Positions 62,501 through 64,000 of a DNA stretch of 64,000 bases are shown in pieces. The position numbers and the translations under genes are program-made. Position 1 is the first letter of the stretch; the number at the start of each line of letters is the position of its first letter. This stretch comes from Crotophaga sulcirostris (Eukaryota > Chordata > Aves > Cuculiformes > Crotophagidae), in assembly GCA_013397455.1 (NCBI GenBank), contig VYZB01000756.1, positions 1 to 64,000 on the forward strand, read 5' to 3'. A model generated the notes under the pieces. It searched no databases, was not told the DNA's origin, and saw only the letters and a list, made by a program, of their open reading frames with translations.

Positions 62501-64000
62501 GTTTACATAAACTAGATCCTGCAAAAATGTCAGCATCTCCATCAGTTCTACTTTTCATTCAGAACATGCAGTTGGCGGCTACCCTTCAAGCACACTTGGC
62601 AAGGGAAAGCTTTTAACCGTAGGTATTCCTTTAATGTAGCGACTTGGGAAAGACATTGGTGTGTCTTTTAAACAAGGAAACCAAGATGATAAAGATGAAA
62701 CAGTGATCAAAAGTACATAATAAAAATTGTACTAGAAATACAGTTTGTGAGGATTCATCCTCACAATTATATCAGGAAAAAAATTATCAGTTATATCGGA
62801 GAAAAAAAAAATTTCTCAAATTGCTGTCAAGAGGAAAACCATTTTTTTAGTTTTGTGGTGTTTCTTGGTGATTCCACAAAACAATATGAAAAAGACCATT
62901 CTGAAAACTTTAACTCTCATTAGAGTATTTTTTGTTCCCCCCCCTGATAAGTTATATAGTGATATTTGTGTGTGTGTGTTCACACCTCTGACTAGGGCTT
63001 GGGTGTGAAAAGGACCACAGAAAGGTATAAGCTGTACGAAGTCCAAACCAATGTCAAAACAGAGCTGCTCTTTTGCAGGTGACAGACCAGTGGTAGATTT
63101 TGCTGTGTATTGTCTCAAACTCTGGCTGTCCCTGGTTTTGTTTTATGTCTAACCAATGAGACAGGAGAGAGCAGACCGCCTTTATTTACTGTCAGTGAAG
63201 TAAAAATGCAAGTTCTGATTAATGTCAGTTACTACTTTGAGCATGTAATGATGTATCTGATTTGGACCTCTGTTTCTAAGCAGTATTCTCCTCTTTGTGT
63301 AAGGTGGGATCGATGCTGAAATTCCACTTCCGCACTGTACTACATTTATTTGATGGCTTGCAGATAAGATGGAACTGATTTAGTAGGAACTGATAGGACA
63401 ATTTCAGATTTAAGTCCGCTGAAGAAGTTTGGTCTTTCAATTTGATAGATAGAATTAGGGTTTTTTTTGGAATTTAATGATAGGATCTTTCCCATCTTTT
63501 CCTTGAGGTAGCAATTCAGGCATTTATATTTGACAGTATTTACTTAATATAAATGTAAGTTAATTTACGGTATCTTTATTTTAAATTCATATACACTCCA
63601 AAAAAAAAAAAGGCAGAAGAAATTCCACCACAAAAAACTGCGTTAAGATGGAGTTAGGATTGATGATGTGCTTCTTGCCGACCATATATAAAAAAGATAA
63701 GAAGTCATGAGTTAAGGTTCTTTTGCTATCTTTAGGAATTACTTCCTCTTTTGAACAAGATGAGTGAATAAGAAAAAAAAATAACAGTTTAGCAGCTGTA
63801 ACTCTGACCATGTATACGTTATTTCTTGTGATACTGTGCTATAATTAATGTATGTGACTAAGTCTGTCAGATGTCTTATGAGGATATGATCCTAACACGA
63901 TGTTTACTCCAGATTAACGCAGTATTTTGTTTGGAAAATATGTAGATGTACAGATAGAATACAAGAGATAAAGTTACCTTTAAAGTTGATTAAACAAGTT
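59539..64000 (+). other. FRS2: FRS2 3' UTR, possibly extending beyond the window
   Basis: From the TGA on, the sequence is AT-rich with many ATTTA motifs and no splice-compatible coding exon. Vertebrate FRS2 transcripts are known to carry a 3' UTR of several kilobases, so most or all of this stretch is plausibly transcribed. Candidate poly(A) hexamers are AATAAA at 61410 and 62719 and ATTAAA near 59551 and 63988. No start of the next gene (CCT2 in human) is seen. Confidence 0.6.
62719..62724 (+). terminator. FRS2: Candidate FRS2 poly(A) signal
   Basis: AATAAA within 'acataataaaaattg', followed within ~30 nt by a short GT-rich stretch (cagtttgtgagg). It is one of two exact AATAAA hexamers I found after the stop codon. 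Use would give a 3' UTR of about 3.2 kb. The other, at 61410, sits in a poly-A-rich run (agaataaaaaaaacc). Confidence 0.35.

Noticed and set aside
62967..62978. (TG)6 dinucleotide run
   Set aside because: Too short to be a meaningful microsatellite.
59539..64000. First exons of CCT2 after FRS2
   Set aside because: No CpG island and no chaperonin-like coding sequence before the window end.
1..64000. CRISPR arrays, bacterial operons, tRNA or rRNA genes
   Set aside because: No regularly spaced repeats with unique spacers, no prokaryotic gene layout and no cloverleaf or rRNA signature noticed.

Overview
The window reads as bird genomic DNA. It is AT-rich, intron-heavy sequence carrying many 5'-truncated CR1 LINE copies with the typical avian 3' tip, one LTR that looks like an avian ERVL, one small hAT-like element and a CpG island. 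I cannot name the species from the sequence. No bacterial, plasmid or phage features are present.

The one gene I can support fully is FRS2 (fibroblast growth factor receptor substrate 2) on the plus strand. Five coding exons (50073-50138, 51940-52126, 55306-55464, 56338-56501, 58588-59538) join with GT/AG borders and compatible phases into 1527 nt, which is 508 codons plus TGA, the same length as the human protein. The myristoylation start, the PTB domain, all six docking tyrosines and the threonine-proline ERK sites are in place. A non-coding exon at 47451-47550 precedes the coding exons. A CpG island at 12516 to about 12990 is the likely promoter and first exon, which would make intron 1 about 34 kb. 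The terminal exon runs into a long 3' UTR that may continue past the window end.

Layout: 1-12059 is upstream intergenic DNA (CR1 pieces, a hAT-like MITE, an ancient LINE remnant, an LTR, a 13-bp minisatellite). 12060-12515 is an assembly gap directly against the CpG island. 13000-47450 is intron 1, holding five more CR1 pieces, a GC/CpG cluster, a strong G-quadruplex motif and an exon-like segment at 28892-29056. 47451-59538 holds the FRS2 5' UTR and coding exons. 59539-64000 is 3' UTR.

The most interesting unlisted signal is a 37-codon upstream ORF. It is spliced across the 5' UTR exon and the first coding exon, and it stops 7 nt before the FRS2 start codon. Also notable are a minisatellite-like sequence that runs into the assembly gap, a uniformly antisense set of intronic CR1 copies, and two GC-rich intronic islands that could be alternative exons or promoters. 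I found no wholly new multi-gene system here.
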